64,000 nt of DNA from Pseudomonas tritici (GTDB lineage: Bacteria > Pseudomonadota > Gammaproteobacteria > Pseudomonadales > Pseudomonadaceae), in contig NZ_CP077084.1 of NCBI RefSeq assembly GCF_014268275.3, positions 186,001-250,000 on the forward strand, written 5' to 3'. Position 1 is the first letter of the stretch, and every line of letters starts with the position of its first letter. Made by a program: the position numbers and the translations under genes. This document shows positions 37,344-51,271 of this stretch, one piece after another. The notes under the pieces are model-generated. The model was given only the letters and a program-made list of their open reading frames with translations, made no database searches and had not been told where the DNA came from.

Positions 37344-39176
37344 TTACTCCACCGTCACCGACTTCGCCAGGTTGCGCGGCTGGTCAACGTCAGTGCCCTT
37401 GAGCACGGCGACGTAGTAAGACAGCAGTTGCAGCGGGATGGTGTAGAGAATCGGCGACAGGGTGTCGTTGATGTGCGGCATGTTGATGACGTGGGTGCCT
37501 TCACCATTGGTCATGCCGGCTTTCTCGTCGGCGAACACCACCAGTTGGCCGCCACGGGCGCGGACTTCCTGCAGGTTGGACTTGAGCTTTTCCAGCAGTT
37601 CGTTGTTTGGCGCGACCGTGACGACTGGCATGTCGTCATCCACCAGGGCCAATGGACCGTGCTTGAGCTCGCCGGCCGGGTAGGCTTCGGCGTGGATGTA
37701 CGAGATTTCCTTGAGTTTGAGCGAGCCTTCCATTGCCACCGGGTATTGCGCGCCACGGCCGAGGAACAGGGTGTGGTTTTTGTCGGCGAACAGCTCGGCG
37801 ACTTTTTCCACGATGCTGTCCATGGCCAGGGCCTCACCCAGGCGGGTTGGCAGGCGGCGCAGTTCTTCGACCAGGGTGGCTTCAACACCTGCGGCGAGGG
37901 TGCCACGTACTTGGCCCAGGGACAGGGTGAGCAGCAACAGGCCGACCAGCTGGGTGGTGAAGGCTTTGGTGGAGGCCACGCCGATTTCGCGACCGGCCTG
38001 GGTCAGCAGGGTCAGGTCGGATTCGCGCACCAGGGAGCTGATGCTGACGTTGCAGATCGCCAGGCTGGCGAGGAAGCCCAGCTCCTTGGCGTTACGCAAG
38101 GCGGCCAAGGTGTCGGCGGTTTCGCCGGACTGCGAGATGGTCACGAACAGGGTGTCAGGCTGGACCACCACTTTGCGGTAGCGGAACTCGCTGGCCACTT
38201 CGACCTGGCATGGGATGCCGGCCAGTTCTTCCAGCCAATAACGGGCAACCATGCCGGCGTGGTAGCTGGTGCCGCAAGCCACGATCTGCACATTGCGCAC
38301 TTTGGCGAACAACTCGGCGGCTTGTGGGCCAAAGGCGTTGACCAGCACTTGCTTGTCGCCCAGGCGACCCTCCAGCGTGCGTTGCACCACGGCCGGTTGC
38401 TCGTGGATTTCCTTGAGCATGAAGTGGCGGTATTCGCCTTTGTCGGCGGCTTCGGCGCCGTCGCGGTATTGCACAGCTTCACGCTCGACAGACTGACCGT
38501 TAACGTCCCAGATCTGCACGCTTTCACGGCGGATGTCAGCGATATCGCCTTCTTCCAGGTACATGAAGCGGTCGGTGACCTGGCGCAGGGCCAACTGGTC
38601 GGAAGCCAGGAAGTTCTCACCCAAGCCCAGGCCGATCACCAACGGGCTGCCACTGCGGGCGGCAACCACGCGATCGGGCTGGCTGGCGCTGACCACGGCC
38701 AGGCCGTAGGCGCCGTGCAGTTCTTTTACGGTGGCTTTGAGGGCGACAGTCAGGTCGCCCAGGTCTTTGAGCTTGTGATTCAGCAGGTGGGCGATGACTT
38801 CGGTGTCGGTGTCCGAAGTGAATACGTAGCCCAGCCCCTTGAGTTGCTCACGCAGCACTTCGTGGTTTTCGATGATGCCGTTGTGCACCACCGCCAGGTC
38901 GCCGGAAAAGTGTGGGTGGGCGTTGCGTTCGCACGGCGCACCGTGGGTAGCCCAACGGGTGTGGGCGATGCCCAGACGGCCAACCAACGGCTCACCGGCC
39001 AGGGCTTGCTCCAGTTCACTGACTTTGCCCGGGCGACGCATGCGCTCAAGCTTGCCGGCGTTGGAGAAGACGGCCACACCGGCGCTGTCGTAGCCACGGT
39101 ATTCCAGGCGCTTGAGGCCTTCGAGCAGGATGGGAGTGATGTTGCGTTCAGCGACTGCGCCTACGATGCCACACAT
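37344..39176 (-). CDS. glmS: Glucosamine-6-phosphate synthase
   Basis: Converts fructose-6-phosphate and glutamine to glucosamine-6-phosphate, the first step to UDP-GlcNAc for peptidoglycan and LPS. Start set at 39176 (MCGIVGAV) since the Cys after Met is the glutaminase nucleophile; the frame extends nine codons further. The 610 residues hold the N-terminal glutaminase domain ([13 protein letters not shown] region, HNGIIEN) and two SIS domains ([17 protein letters not shown]). The C-terminus [13 protein letters not shown] is standard. Its 3' end is the attTn7 recognition sequence, intact here despite the insertion. Confidence 0.97.
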   Translation of the reverse strand: MCGIVGAVAERNITPILLEGLKRLEYRGYDSAGVAVFSNAGKLERMRRPGKVSELEQALAGEPLVGRLGIAHTRWATHGAPCERNAHPHFSGDLAVVHNGIIENHEVLREQLKGLGYVFTSDTDTEVIAHLLNHKLKDLGDLTVALKATVKELHGAYGLAVVSASQPDRVVAARSGSPLVIGLGLGENFLASDQLALRQVTDRFMYLEEGDIADIRRESVQIWDVNGQSVEREAVQYRDGAEAADKGEYRHFMLKEIHEQPAVVQRTLEGRLGDKQVLVNAFGPQAAELFAKVRNVQIVACGTSYHAGMVARYWLEELAGIPCQVEVASEFRYRKVVVQPDTLFVTISQSGETADTLAALRNAKELGFLASLAICNVSISSLVRESDLTLLTQAGREIGVASTKAFTTQLVGLLLLTLSLGQVRGTLAAGVEATLVEELRRLPTRLGEALAMDSIVEKVAELFADKNHTLFLGRGAQYPVAMEGSLKLKEISYIHAEAYPAGELKHGPLALVDDDMPVVTVAPNNELLEKLKSNLQEVRARGGQLVVFADEKAGMTNGEGTHVINMPHINDTLSPILYTIPLQLLSYYVAVLKGTDVDQPRNLAKSVTVE

Positions 39177-39186
39177 GGTGTTTCTC

Positions 39187-39954
39187 CTAGATGATTGCCG
39201 CACATATCAGCGTAATGCCGCGGGCTTGAATCTGGTCGCGGGCCTCAAGCGGCAGGCGATCATCGGTGATAAGGGTATGGACGCTGCTCCAGGGCAGTTC
39301 CAGGTTGGGAATCTTGCGGCCGATCTTGTCGGATTCGACCATCACCACCACTTCACGGGCGACCTCTGCCATGACGCGGCTCAGGCCCAGCAGTTCGTTG
39401 AAGGTGGTGGTACCGCGCTGCAGATCGATGCCGTCGGCGCCGATAAACAGTTGATCAAAGTCATAGGAACGCAGCACTTGCTCGGCGACCTGGCCCTGGA
39501 ACGAGTCCGAATGCGGGTCCCAGGTGCCGCCGGTCATCAACAGCACCGGCTCGTGCTCCAGCTCGCTCAAGGCGCGGGCCACGTGCAGGGAGTTGGTCAT
39601 CACCACCAGGCCGGGCTGGTGGCCCAGTTCGGGGATCATCGCGGCGGTGGTGCTGCCGCTGTCGATGATGATGCGCGCGTGTTCGCGCAGGCGCGTCACG
39701 GCGGCACGGGCGATGGCGCGCTTGTAGATCGAGATGGGTTGGGCGGCGTCGCCGACCAGTTCCTGGGGCATGGTAATTGCGCCACCGTAACGGCGTAACA
39801 GCAGGCCGTTGCTTTCGAGGGCAGCCAAGTCCTTGCGGATGGTCACTTCCGACGTTTCGAAACGCTTGGCCAATTCGTCCACGCTGACTTCGCCCTGTTC
39901 ATTGAGCAAGGTCAGGATGTTGTGGCGTCGTTGGGGGGTATTTCGTTTCGACAT
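39187..39954 (-). CDS. DeoR/GlpR-family transcriptional regulator
   Basis: Start at 39954 ([14 protein letters not shown]). An N-terminal winged helix ([22 protein letters not shown]) is followed by a DeoR sugar-phosphate sensor domain ([26 protein letters not shown]). It lies 10 bp upstream of glmS on the same strand. Pseudomonads keep this order, and the regulator probably senses an amino-sugar phosphate and adjusts glmS expression. The length of 255 residues is typical. Confidence 0.9.
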   Translation of the reverse strand: MSKRNTPQRRHNILTLLNEQGEVSVDELAKRFETSEVTIRKDLAALESNGLLLRRYGGAITMPQELVGDAAQPISIYKRAIARAAVTRLREHARIIIDSGSTTAAMIPELGHQPGLVVMTNSLHVARALSELEHEPVLLMTGGTWDPHSDSFQGQVAEQVLRSYDFDQLFIGADGIDLQRGTTTFNELLGLSRVMAEVAREVVVMVESDKIGRKIPNLELPWSSVHTLITDDRLPLEARDQIQARGITLICAAII

Positions 39955-40063
39955 GGTGATGGTAAGTTTCGTTTCGAAAGATAACGAAGGCAATCAAAAC
40001 CTATTGGCGAAACATCGTCAAGTGGGGCGTGCGAAATTTTTAGGTGCACACCCCAAAATAAAT

Positions 40064-40151
40064 GTGGGAGCTGGCTTGCCTGCGATAGCGGAGTGTCAGG
40101 CAACATAAATGTTGAATGCCAGACCGCTATCGCAGGCAAGCCAGCTCCCAC
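40064..40151. repeat. Inverted pair of Pseudomonas REP sequences
   Basis: GTGGGAGCTGGCTTGCCTGC at the left is mirrored by GCAGGCAAGCCAGCTCCCAC at the right, around a short centre. This is the commonest REP type of fluorescent pseudomonads in its paired inverted form. It lies between glmU and the regulator, where it may end or stabilise transcripts. Confidence 0.9.
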
Positions 40152-40187
40152 AGGAGGCAGCGTTCAGCCAGACAGATTGTGGATAAC

Positions 40188-41555
40188 TCAGGTCTTTTTG
40201 ATTTTGACCGGGCGTTTCCAGCCATCAATGTTGCGTTGGCGGGCACGGGCGACTGCCAGTTGGGACTTATCCACATCCTGGTTGATGGTTGAGCCCGCGG
40301 CTGTGCTGGCGCCATCGTCGAGGGTAACCGGGGCGACCAACGAATTATTGGAACCGATAAATACATCCGCACCAATGGTGGTCTGGTGCTTATTGGCGCC
40401 ATCGTAGTTGCAGGTGATGGTGCCCGCCCCGATGTTAGTTCGCGCACCTACAGTGGCATCACCCAAGTAGGTCAGGTGTCCGACTTTGGCTTCGTCGTCC
40501 AATGTGGCGTTTTTCAATTCAACAAAGTTACCCACATGGGCTTTAGCGCCCAATACGCTTCCTGGACGTAACCGCGCAAACGGCCCAGCATCGCTGCCCT
40601 CGCCCATCACGGCGCCGTCGATATGGCTGTTGGCCTTGACCACCGCGCCTTTGCGCAGGGTGCTGTCCTTGATCACGCAGTTCGGGCCAATCACCACGTC
40701 GTCTTCGATGATCACGCGGCCTTCGAGGATCACGTTGATGTCGATCAGCACGTCGCGGCCGACAGTGACTTCGCCACGCACATCGAAGCGCGCCGGGTCG
40801 CGCAGGGTCACGCCCTGGGCCATCAAGCGGCGGCCTTCGCGCAGCTGGTAGTGACGTTCAAGCTCTGCAAGCTGCTTGCGGTCGTTGGCGCCCTGCACTT
40901 CCATCGGGTCGTGTGGCTGTTCGGTCGCGACCAGCAGGCCATCGCTCACGGCCATCTCGATGACGTCGGTGAGGTAGTACTCGCCCTGGGCATTGTTGTT
41001 GGACAGGCGGCTCATCCAGTCGGCGAGCTTATTGGCAGGGACCGCCAGAATCCCGGTGTTGCCTTCGGTAATGGCGCGCTGAGTTTCGCTGGCATCCTTG
41101 TGCTCAACGATGGCCGCGACCTTGCCGTCGGCATTGCGCACAATGCGCCCGTAACCGGTAGGGTCATCCAGTTCAACGGTCAGCAGGCCCATCTGGCCAG
41201 ACACGACATGCTTGAGCAGGCGTTGCAGGGTTTCCACTTCAATCAGCGGTACGTCGCCGTACAGGATCAGCACGGTGTCGGCAGTGATGAAGGGCACGGC
41301 TTGTGCGGTGGCATGGCCGGTGCCGAGTTGTTTGTCCTGCAAAACGAAATTCAGGTCATCCGCGGCCAGGCGCTCACGGACCACATCGGCACCGTGGCCA
41401 ATCACCACGTGGATGCGCTGCGGGTCGAGTTGCCGGGCGCTGTGGATAACATGACCAAGCATGGAGTTGCCGGCCACCGGGTGCAGCACCTTGGGTAGGG
41501 CCGAACGCATACGGGTGCCCTGGCCTGCGGCGAGAATGACGATTTCAAGAGACAT
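40188..41555 (-). CDS. glmU: Bifunctional GlmU
   Basis: Acetylates glucosamine-1-phosphate and transfers uridylyl to give UDP-GlcNAc. The N-terminal pyrophosphorylase domain begins [19 protein letters not shown] and includes LYGDVPLI. The C-terminal left-handed beta helix hexapeptide repeats run from about residue 250, with [15 protein letters not shown]. The length of 455 residues is standard. It shares the pathway and strand with glmS, two genes away. Confidence 0.97.
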   Translation of the reverse strand: MSLEIVILAAGQGTRMRSALPKVLHPVAGNSMLGHVIHSARQLDPQRIHVVIGHGADVVRERLAADDLNFVLQDKQLGTGHATAQAVPFITADTVLILYGDVPLIEVETLQRLLKHVVSGQMGLLTVELDDPTGYGRIVRNADGKVAAIVEHKDASETQRAITEGNTGILAVPANKLADWMSRLSNNNAQGEYYLTDVIEMAVSDGLLVATEQPHDPMEVQGANDRKQLAELERHYQLREGRRLMAQGVTLRDPARFDVRGEVTVGRDVLIDINVILEGRVIIEDDVVIGPNCVIKDSTLRKGAVVKANSHIDGAVMGEGSDAGPFARLRPGSVLGAKAHVGNFVELKNATLDDEAKVGHLTYLGDATVGARTNIGAGTITCNYDGANKHQTTIGADVFIGSNNSLVAPVTLDDGASTAAGSTINQDVDKSQLAVARARQRNIDGWKRPVKIKKT

Positions 41556-41615
41556 GAGTGGCTACCAATCCTGGGCGGTCCGACTTCAGACCAGAGAAGT
41601 GTTTTGCAAAAAAAG

Positions 41616-41645
41616 AAAAAGGGTAGCCGAGGCTACCCTTTTTAA
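41616..41645 (-). terminator. Intrinsic terminator of the atp operon
   Basis: On the minus strand, GGGTAGCC-TC-GGCTACCC forms a perfect eight-base stem flanked by A and T runs and followed by TTTTTCTTTTTTT. It lies just after the atpC stop. Confidence 0.93.
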
Positions 41646-41678
41646 TCAATCGCGCATAAAGCATGACGGCATGGCCGC

Positions 41679-42095
41679 TTACTTCTTGCGGATCTGCTGG
41701 AGCGTGCGCAGCTGAGCTGCAGCCTCGGCCAGACGTACAGCAGCAGCGCTGTAGTCGAAGTCGGCACCCTTTTCGTTCAGGGCCTTCTCGGCAGCCTTGA
41801 CGGCTTCCTGAGCGGAGGCTTCATCCAGGTCGCCAGCACGTTGCACGGTGTCGGCAAGTACCTTGACCATATTCGGCTGAACCTCGAGGAAACCACCGGA
41901 GATGTAAAACACCTCACGTTCCCCGCCTTGCTTGGTCAGCGTGATCGGACCTGGTTTCAAGCTTGTGATCAGCGGGGCATGACCCATGGCGATACCAAGA
42001 TCACCCAGGTCGCCGTGCGCTGTAACAAACTCGACCAGACCGGAGAAAATTTCCCCTTCCGCGCTGACGATATCGCAATGGACTGTCATAGCCAT
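41679..42095 (-). CDS. atpC: ATP synthase epsilon subunit
   Basis: The 138-residue epsilon subunit of F1 links the gamma stalk to the c-ring and inhibits ATP hydrolysis. The beta-sandwich ([26 protein letters not shown]) is followed by the helical C-terminus ([14 protein letters not shown]). MAMTV gives two possible starts six bases apart. Last gene of the operon, directly before the strong terminator. Confidence 0.96.
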   Translation of the reverse strand: MAMTVHCDIVSAEGEIFSGLVEFVTAHGDLGDLGIAMGHAPLITSLKPGPITLTKQGGEREVFYISGGFLEVQPNMVKVLADTVQRAGDLDEASAQEAVKAAEKALNEKGADFDYSAAAVRLAEAAAQLRTLQQIRKK

Positions 42096-42139
42096 CTGAT
42101 TGCCTCAACCTGATGAGCGCCCGTTACCGGGCGCCTGGA

Positions 42140-43543
<1,404 letters not shown>

Positions 43544-44404
43544 TTAAACCGCGGCAGCGCCGCCGACGATTTCCGAGATCTCTTGGGTGATCGCAGCCTG
43601 ACGCGCCTTGTTGTAGATCAGCTGCAAATCGCTGATCAGATCACCGGCGTTATCGGTAGCGTTTTTCATCGCGATCATCCGCGCTGCTTGTTCAGCTGCG
43701 TTGTTCTCGACCACCGCCTGGTACACCTGCGACTCCACGTAGCGCACCATCAAGCCGTCAAGCAGCTCTTTGGCGTCTGGTTCGTAGAGGTAGTCCCAGT
43801 GGTGCTTGAGTTCCTGATCCGGAGTCGCCACCAGTGGAATCAATTGCTCCACGGTTGGCTGCTGGGTCATGGTGTTGATGAACTTGTTGGATACCACGGA
43901 GAGGCGGTCAATCCGGCCTTCCAGGTATGCATCCAGCATCACCTTCACACTGCCGATCAAATCATTGATCGACGGCTCTTCACCCAGGTGGCTGATAGCT
44001 GCAACGACGTTACCGCCGAAGTTGCGGAAAAAGGCCGCACCCTTGCTACCAACAACACACAGATCGATCTCGACGCCGTTTTCGCGGTTTACCGCCATGT
44101 CCTTGACCAGGGCCTTGAACAGGTTGGTATTCAGACCACCGCACAAACCACGGTCACTGCTCACAACCACATAACCGACGCGCTTGACTTCACGCTCGAT
44201 CATGAATGGGTGGCGGTATTCCGGGTTGGCGTTGGCCAAATGCCCAATTACCTGGCGGATACGCTCCGCATAAGGACGGCTAGCAGCCATGCGCATTTGT
44301 GCCTTGCGCATTTTGCTGACCGCCACTTTTTCCATGGCGCTGGTAATCTTTTGCGTGCTTTTGATGCTCGCAATCTTACTGCGAATCTCTTTTGCGCCTG
44401 CCAT
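43544..44404 (-). CDS. atpG: ATP synthase gamma subunit
   Basis: Rotor shaft of F1, 286 residues. The N-terminal coiled coil ([20 protein letters not shown]) and the C-terminal one ([20 protein letters not shown]) flank the Rossmann-like domain with [10 protein letters not shown]. Standard position between atpA and atpD. Confidence 0.97.
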   Translation of the reverse strand: MAGAKEIRSKIASIKSTQKITSAMEKVAVSKMRKAQMRMAASRPYAERIRQVIGHLANANPEYRHPFMIEREVKRVGYVVVSSDRGLCGGLNTNLFKALVKDMAVNRENGVEIDLCVVGSKGAAFFRNFGGNVVAAISHLGEEPSINDLIGSVKVMLDAYLEGRIDRLSVVSNKFINTMTQQPTVEQLIPLVATPDQELKHHWDYLYEPDAKELLDGLMVRYVESQVYQAVVENNAAEQAARMIAMKNATDNAGDLISDLQLIYNKARQAAITQEISEIVGGAAAV

Positions 44405-44454
44405 GTAACACCTATCAGGTTAGCAAGCGGGAGCCTTGCGGCTCCCGCTGCGGC

Positions 44455-45999
44455 TTACCAGGTTTGGGTGGCCTTGAACTTCTCGATACCGGCTTTCATG
44501 CCAGCGTCGATATCGTCATTGAAGTCACCCTTCACGTTGATCTTCGCCATCAATTCGGCGTGATCGCGGTTGAAGTAAGCAATCAGCGCTTGTTCAAAGC
44601 TGCCAACCTTGGCGATTTCAACGTCGGTCAGGAACCCACGCTCAGCGGCATACAGCGACAACGCCATGTCAGCGATCGACATTGGGGCGTATTGCTTCTG
44701 CTTCATCAGCTCGGTAACGCGCTGACCATGCTCAAGTTGCTTGCGGGTCGCTTCGTCCAGGTCAGAAGCAAACTGGGCGAATGCCGCCAATTCACGGTAC
44801 TGAGCCAGAGCGGTACGGATACCACCGGAGAGCTTCTTGATGATCTTGGTCTGAGCGGCACCACCCACACGGGATACCGAAACACCGGCGTTCACTGCTG
44901 GGCGGATGCCCGAGTTGAACATGGCCGATTCCAGGAAGATCTGACCGTCAGTGATGGAAATCACGTTGGTCGGAACGAACGCGGAAACGTCGCCAGCCTG
45001 GGTTTCGATGATCGGCAGTGCGGTCAGGGAACCGGTTTTGCCGGTCACTGCGCCGTTGGTGAACTTCTCTACGTATTCTTCCGAAACGCGGGATGCGCGC
45101 TCCAGCAGACGGGAGTGGAGATAGAACACGTCGCCTGGGTAAGCTTCACGGCCTGGTGGACGGCGCAGCAGCAGGGAAATCTGGCGGTAAGCCACTGCTT
45201 GCTTGGACAGATCGTCATAAACGATCAGCGCGTCTTCACCGCGGTCGCGGAAGAATTCACCCATGGTGCAACCGGAGTACGGTGCCAGGAATTGCAGCGC
45301 AGGAGATTCCGAAGCACTGGCAGCCACGATGATCGTGTTGGCCAGGGCGCCGTTTTCTTCCAGCTTGCGAACCACGTTGGCGATGGTCGATTGCTTCTGA
45401 CCGATCGCTACGTAGACGCAGAAAATGCCGCTGTTCTTCTGGTTGATGATCGCGTCGATGGCCAGAGCGGTTTTACCGATCTGACGGTCACCGATGATCA
45501 GCTCACGCTGGCCACGGCCGACTGGGATCATGGCATCGACAGCCTTGTAGCCAGTCTGTACAGGCTGGTCTACCGACTTACGCCAGATCACGCCTGGAGC
45601 AACTTTCTCGACCGCGTCGGTCTCGGTGTTGCCCAGTGGACCTTTACCGTCAACAGGGTTACCCAGTGCGTCGACTACGCGACCCAGCAGTTCCTTACCT
45701 ACCGGAACCTCCAGGATGCGGCCAGTGCACTTGGCGCTCATGCCTTCAGCCAGACTGGTGTAAGCGCCCAATACAACGGCACCTACGGAGTCTTGCTCCA
45801 GGTTGAGGGCCATACCGAAGACGCCGCCCGGAAACTCGATCATCTCGCCGTACATTACGTCGGCCAGACCGTGAATCCGCACGATACCGTCAGATACGCT
45901 GACGACAGTGCCTTCGTTACGGGCTTGGGAGGTCACATCGAGCTTGTCGATGCGGCCCTTGATAATTTCACTTATTTCGGAAGGATTGAGTTGCTGCAT
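44455..45999 (-). CDS. atpA: ATP synthase alpha subunit
   Basis: Non-catalytic nucleotide-binding F1 subunit, 514 residues. The P-loop GDRQIGKTA lies near residue 170, and the beta-barrel start ([13 protein letters not shown]) and C-terminal helices are intact. It ends FKATQTW, as in other pseudomonads. It follows atpH at 21 bp. Confidence 0.98.
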   Translation of the reverse strand: MQQLNPSEISEIIKGRIDKLDVTSQARNEGTVVSVSDGIVRIHGLADVMYGEMIEFPGGVFGMALNLEQDSVGAVVLGAYTSLAEGMSAKCTGRILEVPVGKELLGRVVDALGNPVDGKGPLGNTETDAVEKVAPGVIWRKSVDQPVQTGYKAVDAMIPVGRGQRELIIGDRQIGKTALAIDAIINQKNSGIFCVYVAIGQKQSTIANVVRKLEENGALANTIIVAASASESPALQFLAPYSGCTMGEFFRDRGEDALIVYDDLSKQAVAYRQISLLLRRPPGREAYPGDVFYLHSRLLERASRVSEEYVEKFTNGAVTGKTGSLTALPIIETQAGDVSAFVPTNVISITDGQIFLESAMFNSGIRPAVNAGVSVSRVGGAAQTKIIKKLSGGIRTALAQYRELAAFAQFASDLDEATRKQLEHGQRVTELMKQKQYAPMSIADMALSLYAAERGFLTDVEIAKVGSFEQALIAYFNRDHAELMAKINVKGDFNDDIDAGMKAGIEKFKATQTW

Positions 46000-46020
46000 T
46001 GCTCTGCTGCCCCTTCAAAC

Positions 46021-46557
46021 TCAAGATTTCAATGCTTCGGCAAGATTCGCGAGTTTGCCGCGAATCGAACCATCGATAACCAGGTCGCCGGCGCGAATGA
46101 TGACACCACCAATCAGGGTGGCATCCTCCGCAACTTGCAGGCGCACTTCCCGGTCGAGTCGTGCACTGAGAACCTTGGCGAGTTTGTCTTGCTGTTCTTG
46201 GTTCAATGCGAAAGCACTGGTCACTTCAACATCTACCGACTTCTCTTGCTCGGCCTTGTACAGGTCGAACAGAGCGGCAATCTCCGGCAAAAGCAGGAGA
46301 CGGTCGTTTTCGGCAACGACGTGCAAGAAGTTCTGCACTTTCACATCAAACTTGTCGCCGCACACGTCAATAAACGTGGCGGCCTTGTCTGCGCTCGTCA
46401 GTCGCGGGGCCTTGAGCACGCGCTGCATGGTGTCGTCTTGCGACACTGCTGCAGCCAGGCCGAGCATGGCTGACCAAGAGGCCAGCTGCTGGTGGGCCTG
46501 GGCGTGCTCGAAGGCTGCCTTAGCGTAAGGTCGGGCCAACGTGGTCAATTCTGCCAT
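46021..46557 (-). CDS. atpH: ATP synthase delta subunit
   Basis: Connects F1 to the peripheral b-stalk; 178 residues. The N-terminal helical bundle ([16 protein letters not shown]) and C-terminal [19 protein letters not shown] signature are clear. It lies 12 bp after atpF. Confidence 0.96.
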   Translation of the reverse strand: MAELTTLARPYAKAAFEHAQAHQQLASWSAMLGLAAAVSQDDTMQRVLKAPRLTSADKAATFIDVCGDKFDVKVQNFLHVVAENDRLLLLPEIAALFDLYKAEQEKSVDVEVTSAFALNQEQQDKLAKVLSARLDREVRLQVAEDATLIGGVIIRAGDLVIDGSIRGKLANLAEALKS

Positions 46558-46569
46558 GATCGCCCTCGC

Positions 46570-47040
46570 TTAAATTTCAGCAGCCAGTTTGTTAACCAGC
46601 TCCGCGTGCGCGTTTTGATCGATTGTGGCGCCCAGGATCTTCTCAGCACCGCCGACGGCCAGAGCACCCAGTTGGGCACGCAGCGCATCTTTGACACCGT
46701 TCAGTTCCTGCTCGATCTCGGCCTGAGCCTGAACCTTCACACGGTCAGCGTCGATACGGGCTTTTTCAACAGCCTCTTCAACAATCTGGTTACCGCGTTT
46801 CTTGGCTTGCTCAATGATCTCGGCTGCTTGGGCTTTCGCTTCGCGCAGTTGCTGACCCGCTTTATCTTGGGCCAACTCCAGGTCGCGAGCTGCTCGGGCT
46901 GCAGCGTCCAGTCCATCCGCGATCTTCTTCTGACGCTCGTGCAGAGCTGCGATGACCGGAGGCCATACGAACTTCATGCAGAAAACGACAAAAATCAAGA
47001 ACGCTAAGGACTGACCAATAATGGTTGCATTAATGTTCAC
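46570..47040 (-). CDS. atpF: ATP synthase b subunit
   Basis: Peripheral stalk of the synthase. I set the start at the GTG at 47040 (product [14 protein letters not shown]), which has GAGG seven bases ahead and gives the usual 156 residues. An N-terminal membrane helix ([18 protein letters not shown]) is followed by a long amphipathic helix. The frame continues upstream to an ATG-less extension that is not conserved. Confidence 0.95.
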   Translation of the reverse strand: MNINATIIGQSLAFLIFVVFCMKFVWPPVIAALHERQKKIADGLDAAARAARDLELAQDKAGQQLREAKAQAAEIIEQAKKRGNQIVEEAVEKARIDADRVKVQAQAEIEQELNGVKDALRAQLGALAVGGAEKILGATIDQNAHAELVNKLAAEI

Positions 47041-47095
47041 GCCAATACCTCGCTCATTCGTTGCACAACACACCAATCACTCGAAAAACGAGTGA

Positions 47096-47368
<273 letters not shown>

Positions 47369-47440
47369 TTACGTCGTATGGTTTAGGTTTTTTAGATTTT
47401 AAAGCGGTAAAACAAATCGTTTCATAGCCCTGGTGGGCCA

Positions 47441-47462
47441 CCTTCCCGTTTCACCGGGAAGG
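47441..47462 (-). other. Hairpin between atpB and atpE
   Basis: CCTTCCCG-TTTCA-CGGGAAGG forms a strong stem in the 133-bp atpB-atpE gap, with no T-run after it. It probably protects or partly attenuates the mRNA, matching the need for high atpE expression. Confidence 0.5.
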
Positions 47463-47486
47463 ACATCAGACTAGTCGAGACTGGCC

Positions 47487-48780
<1,294 letters not shown>

Positions 48781-48783
48781 CAC

Positions 48784-48928
48784 TTTTGCTCCTCAATGGT
48801 CGGCTGCCGGAAATCAATAACTTGGCATAATTTGTGCCGACAAAATGCGCGCAGAGTATAGGGGCGGTTCAGCCCCTATTCAACTGCCGGGTAGTGATTT
48901 CCGATCGCGCGCTACATGAGCAAATGTT
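48784..48928 (-). promoter_or_regulatory. atp operon leader and parB downstream hairpin
   Basis: The 145-bp gap between parB and atpI carries the palindrome ATAGGGGC-GGTTCA-GCCCCTAT at 48858-48879, without a T-run. The atp promoter presumably lies here, since the next gene upstream is the end of parB. Confidence 0.45.
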
Positions 48929-49801
48929 TCAGCGGATGTGAGCAAGAACACCCTGAAGCTCATCCAGCGAGTTATACCCGATAACCAGTTGCCCTTTGCC
49001 CTTCTTGCCGTGACGAATTTGCACCGAAGAGCCCAGCCGCTCGGCCAGGCGCTGCTCAAGACGCGCGATATCCGGATCAGGTTTGGCCGTTTCGACCGGT
49101 GCAGGTTTGCCGCTGAGCCACTGGCGAACCAGGGCCTCGGTCTGACGAACGGTGAGCCCCCGTGCGACAACGTGTCGCGCCCCTTCAACCTGTTGATTTT
49201 CCGGCAAACCGAGCAAGGCACGGGCGTGGCCCATTTCCAGGTCGCCATGGGACAACATGGTCTTGATGACTTCCGGCAATGCGATCAGGCGCAGCAAGTT
49301 GGACACGGTCACGCGGGACTTGCCCACCGCGTCCGCGACTTGTTGCTGGGTCAACTGGAATTCCTGCTGCAGACGCTGCAAAGCGATCGCTTCTTCGATC
49401 GGGTTGAGGTCTTCACGCTGGATGTTCTCGATCAACGCCATGGCGATGGCGGTTTCATCCGGCACATCGCGCACCATCGCCGGGATAGTTTCCTTGCCAG
49501 CCTGCTGGCTCGCGCGCCAGCGGCGTTCACCGGCGATGATTTCATAACGGCCGTCACCAATCGGGCGTACCACGATTGGCTGCATCACGCCCTGGGCCTT
49601 GATCGAATTGGCTAACTCCTCCAGCGCCTGGGGGTCCATGTCCCGGCGTGGCTGGTATTTGCCGCGCTGGATCAGGTCCAGGGGCAGGTGTTGCAGCTCG
49701 CGCTCGTCGGCCTGCACCGCTTGTTCTTCAAGCGATGTGACGGTCGGACCACTCAGCAGTGCATCCAGTCCACGTCCGAGACCTCGTTTCTTGACGGCCA
49801 T
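48929..49801 (-). CDS. parB: Chromosome partition protein ParB
   Basis: CTPase and DNA clamp that loads at parS and spreads around the origin; 290 residues. The GERRWRAS motif (about residue 91) and PIEEAIALQRL define the CTP-binding ParB/Srx domain. The helix-turn-helix TQQQVADAVGKSRVTVSNLL sits near 150, with a C-terminal dimer domain. It follows parA at 9 bp. Confidence 0.96.
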   Translation of the reverse strand: MAVKKRGLGRGLDALLSGPTVTSLEEQAVQADERELQHLPLDLIQRGKYQPRRDMDPQALEELANSIKAQGVMQPIVVRPIGDGRYEIIAGERRWRASQQAGKETIPAMVRDVPDETAIAMALIENIQREDLNPIEEAIALQRLQQEFQLTQQQVADAVGKSRVTVSNLLRLIALPEVIKTMLSHGDLEMGHARALLGLPENQQVEGARHVVARGLTVRQTEALVRQWLSGKPAPVETAKPDPDIARLEQRLAERLGSSVQIRHGKKGKGQLVIGYNSLDELQGVLAHIR

Positions 49802-49810
49802 GGGGATTCC

Positions 49811-50608
49811 TTAAGTTGGCTGGGCTGCAGCGGTGCGTGAGTTGCGGCGTTGGCGACGAACCATCTCGCCGGCCAGTGCCAGGTAAGCAATGGCACCGCG
49901 CGACGTTTTGTCATAGGCCAACGCGGGCATGCCATAGCTTGGCGCTTCGGCCAGGCGGATGTTGCGTGGAATCACGGTGTCGTACAACTGCTCGCCGAAG
50001 TGTTCCTTGAGCTGCGCCGACACATCGTTCATCAGGCTCAGGCGCGGATCGTACATCGTGCGCAGTAAGCCTTCGATCTGCAGGTTCGGGTTGAGCAACT
50101 CGGCGATTCGCTTGATGTTATCCACAAGGTCGCTCAAACCTTCCAGTGCGAAGTATTCGCACTGCATGGGGATAATCACCCCATCGGCGGCCACCAACGC
50201 GTTGAGCGTGAGCATCGATAGCGACGGTGGGCAGTCGATCAAAATGTAGTCGTAGTTCTCGCGGATCGGCGCCAAGGCGCTGCGCAGACGGCTTTCTTTC
50301 ATCTGCATTTCGAGCAGCACCACTTCCGCCGCGGTCAAATCGCGGTTGGCCGGCAGCAGTTGATAACCGCCGTGCTCGGAGTAGTGCATGGCCTGGCCCA
50401 GGTCGCACTCGCCAATCAGCACGTCGTACACCGAGTTTTCCAGGCCGTGTTTATCCACACCGCTACCCATGGTGGCGTTGCCCTGTGGATCGAGATCGAT
50501 CAACAGCACCCGACGCTTGGTGGCGACCAGGGATGCTGCGAGGTTGATGCAGGTGGTGGTTTTACCCACGCCACCTTTCTGGTTCGCTATTGCGAATACC
50601 TTAGCCAT
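49811..50608 (-). CDS. parA: Chromosome partition ATPase ParA/Soj
   Basis: Start at 50608 (MAKVFAIANQKGG); six codons upstream are in frame but unlikely. The deviant Walker A KGGVGKTT and the DLDPQGNATMGSG motif are clear, with 265 residues as usual. It works with ParB to separate origins. It lies 18 bp after rsmG. Confidence 0.96.
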   Translation of the reverse strand: MAKVFAIANQKGGVGKTTTCINLAASLVATKRRVLLIDLDPQGNATMGSGVDKHGLENSVYDVLIGECDLGQAMHYSEHGGYQLLPANRDLTAAEVVLLEMQMKESRLRSALAPIRENYDYILIDCPPSLSMLTLNALVAADGVIIPMQCEYFALEGLSDLVDNIKRIAELLNPNLQIEGLLRTMYDPRLSLMNDVSAQLKEHFGEQLYDTVIPRNIRLAEAPSYGMPALAYDKTSRGAIAYLALAGEMVRRQRRNSRTAAAQPT

Positions 50609-50626
50609 TCTTGCTTGTGTTCCCAA

Positions 50627-51271
50627 TCATGCCGTGCGGCGCAGTATCAGCAGATGGCGTTGGCCTTGGCAACCGGGTACGGCCAAGGCGTGTTCGCTAT
50701 CGAGGTGGAAGTCTGCCGGCAATGCTAACAGCTCGTCGCTTGGATGAACGCCCTTCATTGCCAGCCAGCGCGTGTCACGGTCGCCAAGGTGGCGAGTCCA
50801 GTTGCTGAAGTTCTCCATGCTGCTGAACGCCCGGGAAACAATTCCGTTGAAGGGCTGTTCAGGCGTGAAGTCTTCGACGCGGCTGTGGATAACCTGCAGG
50901 TTGTCCAGTTTGAGTTCAAGTTTGACCTGGGTCAGGAAGCGGGTTTTCTTGCCGTTGCTGTCAAGGCAGGTCACTTGCGACTCGGGAAACAGGATGGCCA
51001 GCGGGATGCCAGGCATGCCACCGCCACTGCCCACGTCCAACCAGCGACCGTTTTCGATGAATGGCATTACGCTCAAGCTATCGAGCAAGTGACGCGAAAC
51101 CATTTCATCAGGGTCACGCACAGCAGTCAGGTTGTAAGCCTTGTTCCATTTGATCAACAGGGCCAGGTAGCCCAACAGCAATTCGTGCTGGGCCGGGGTC
51201 AGGTCAACGCCCAGCTGGAGCGCCCCAGTGGATAACTCTTCGGCGTGTTGCGAGGTAACAGACGAACTCAA
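50627..51271 (-). CDS. rsmG: 16S rRNA m7G527 methyltransferase RsmG
   Basis: SAM-dependent methyltransferase (formerly GidB), 214 residues. The glycine-rich motif [16 protein letters not shown] lies near residue 79, and [11 protein letters not shown] follows. Its ATG overlaps the mnmG stop by four bases. Confidence 0.96.
   Translation of the reverse strand: MSSSVTSQHAEELSTGALQLGVDLTPAQHELLLGYLALLIKWNKAYNLTAVRDPDEMVSRHLLDSLSVMPFIENGRWLDVGSGGGMPGIPLAILFPESQVTCLDSNGKKTRFLTQVKLELKLDNLQVIHSRVEDFTPEQPFNGIVSRAFSSMENFSNWTRHLGDRDTRWLAMKGVHPSDELLALPADFHLDSEHALAVPGCQGQRHLLILRRTA

Noticed and set aside
37428..39194. A 588-codon open frame on the plus strand opposite glmS
   Set aside because: It is the antisense shadow of glmS in GC-rich DNA; low-complexity Gly/His/Gln composition and no ribosome site.
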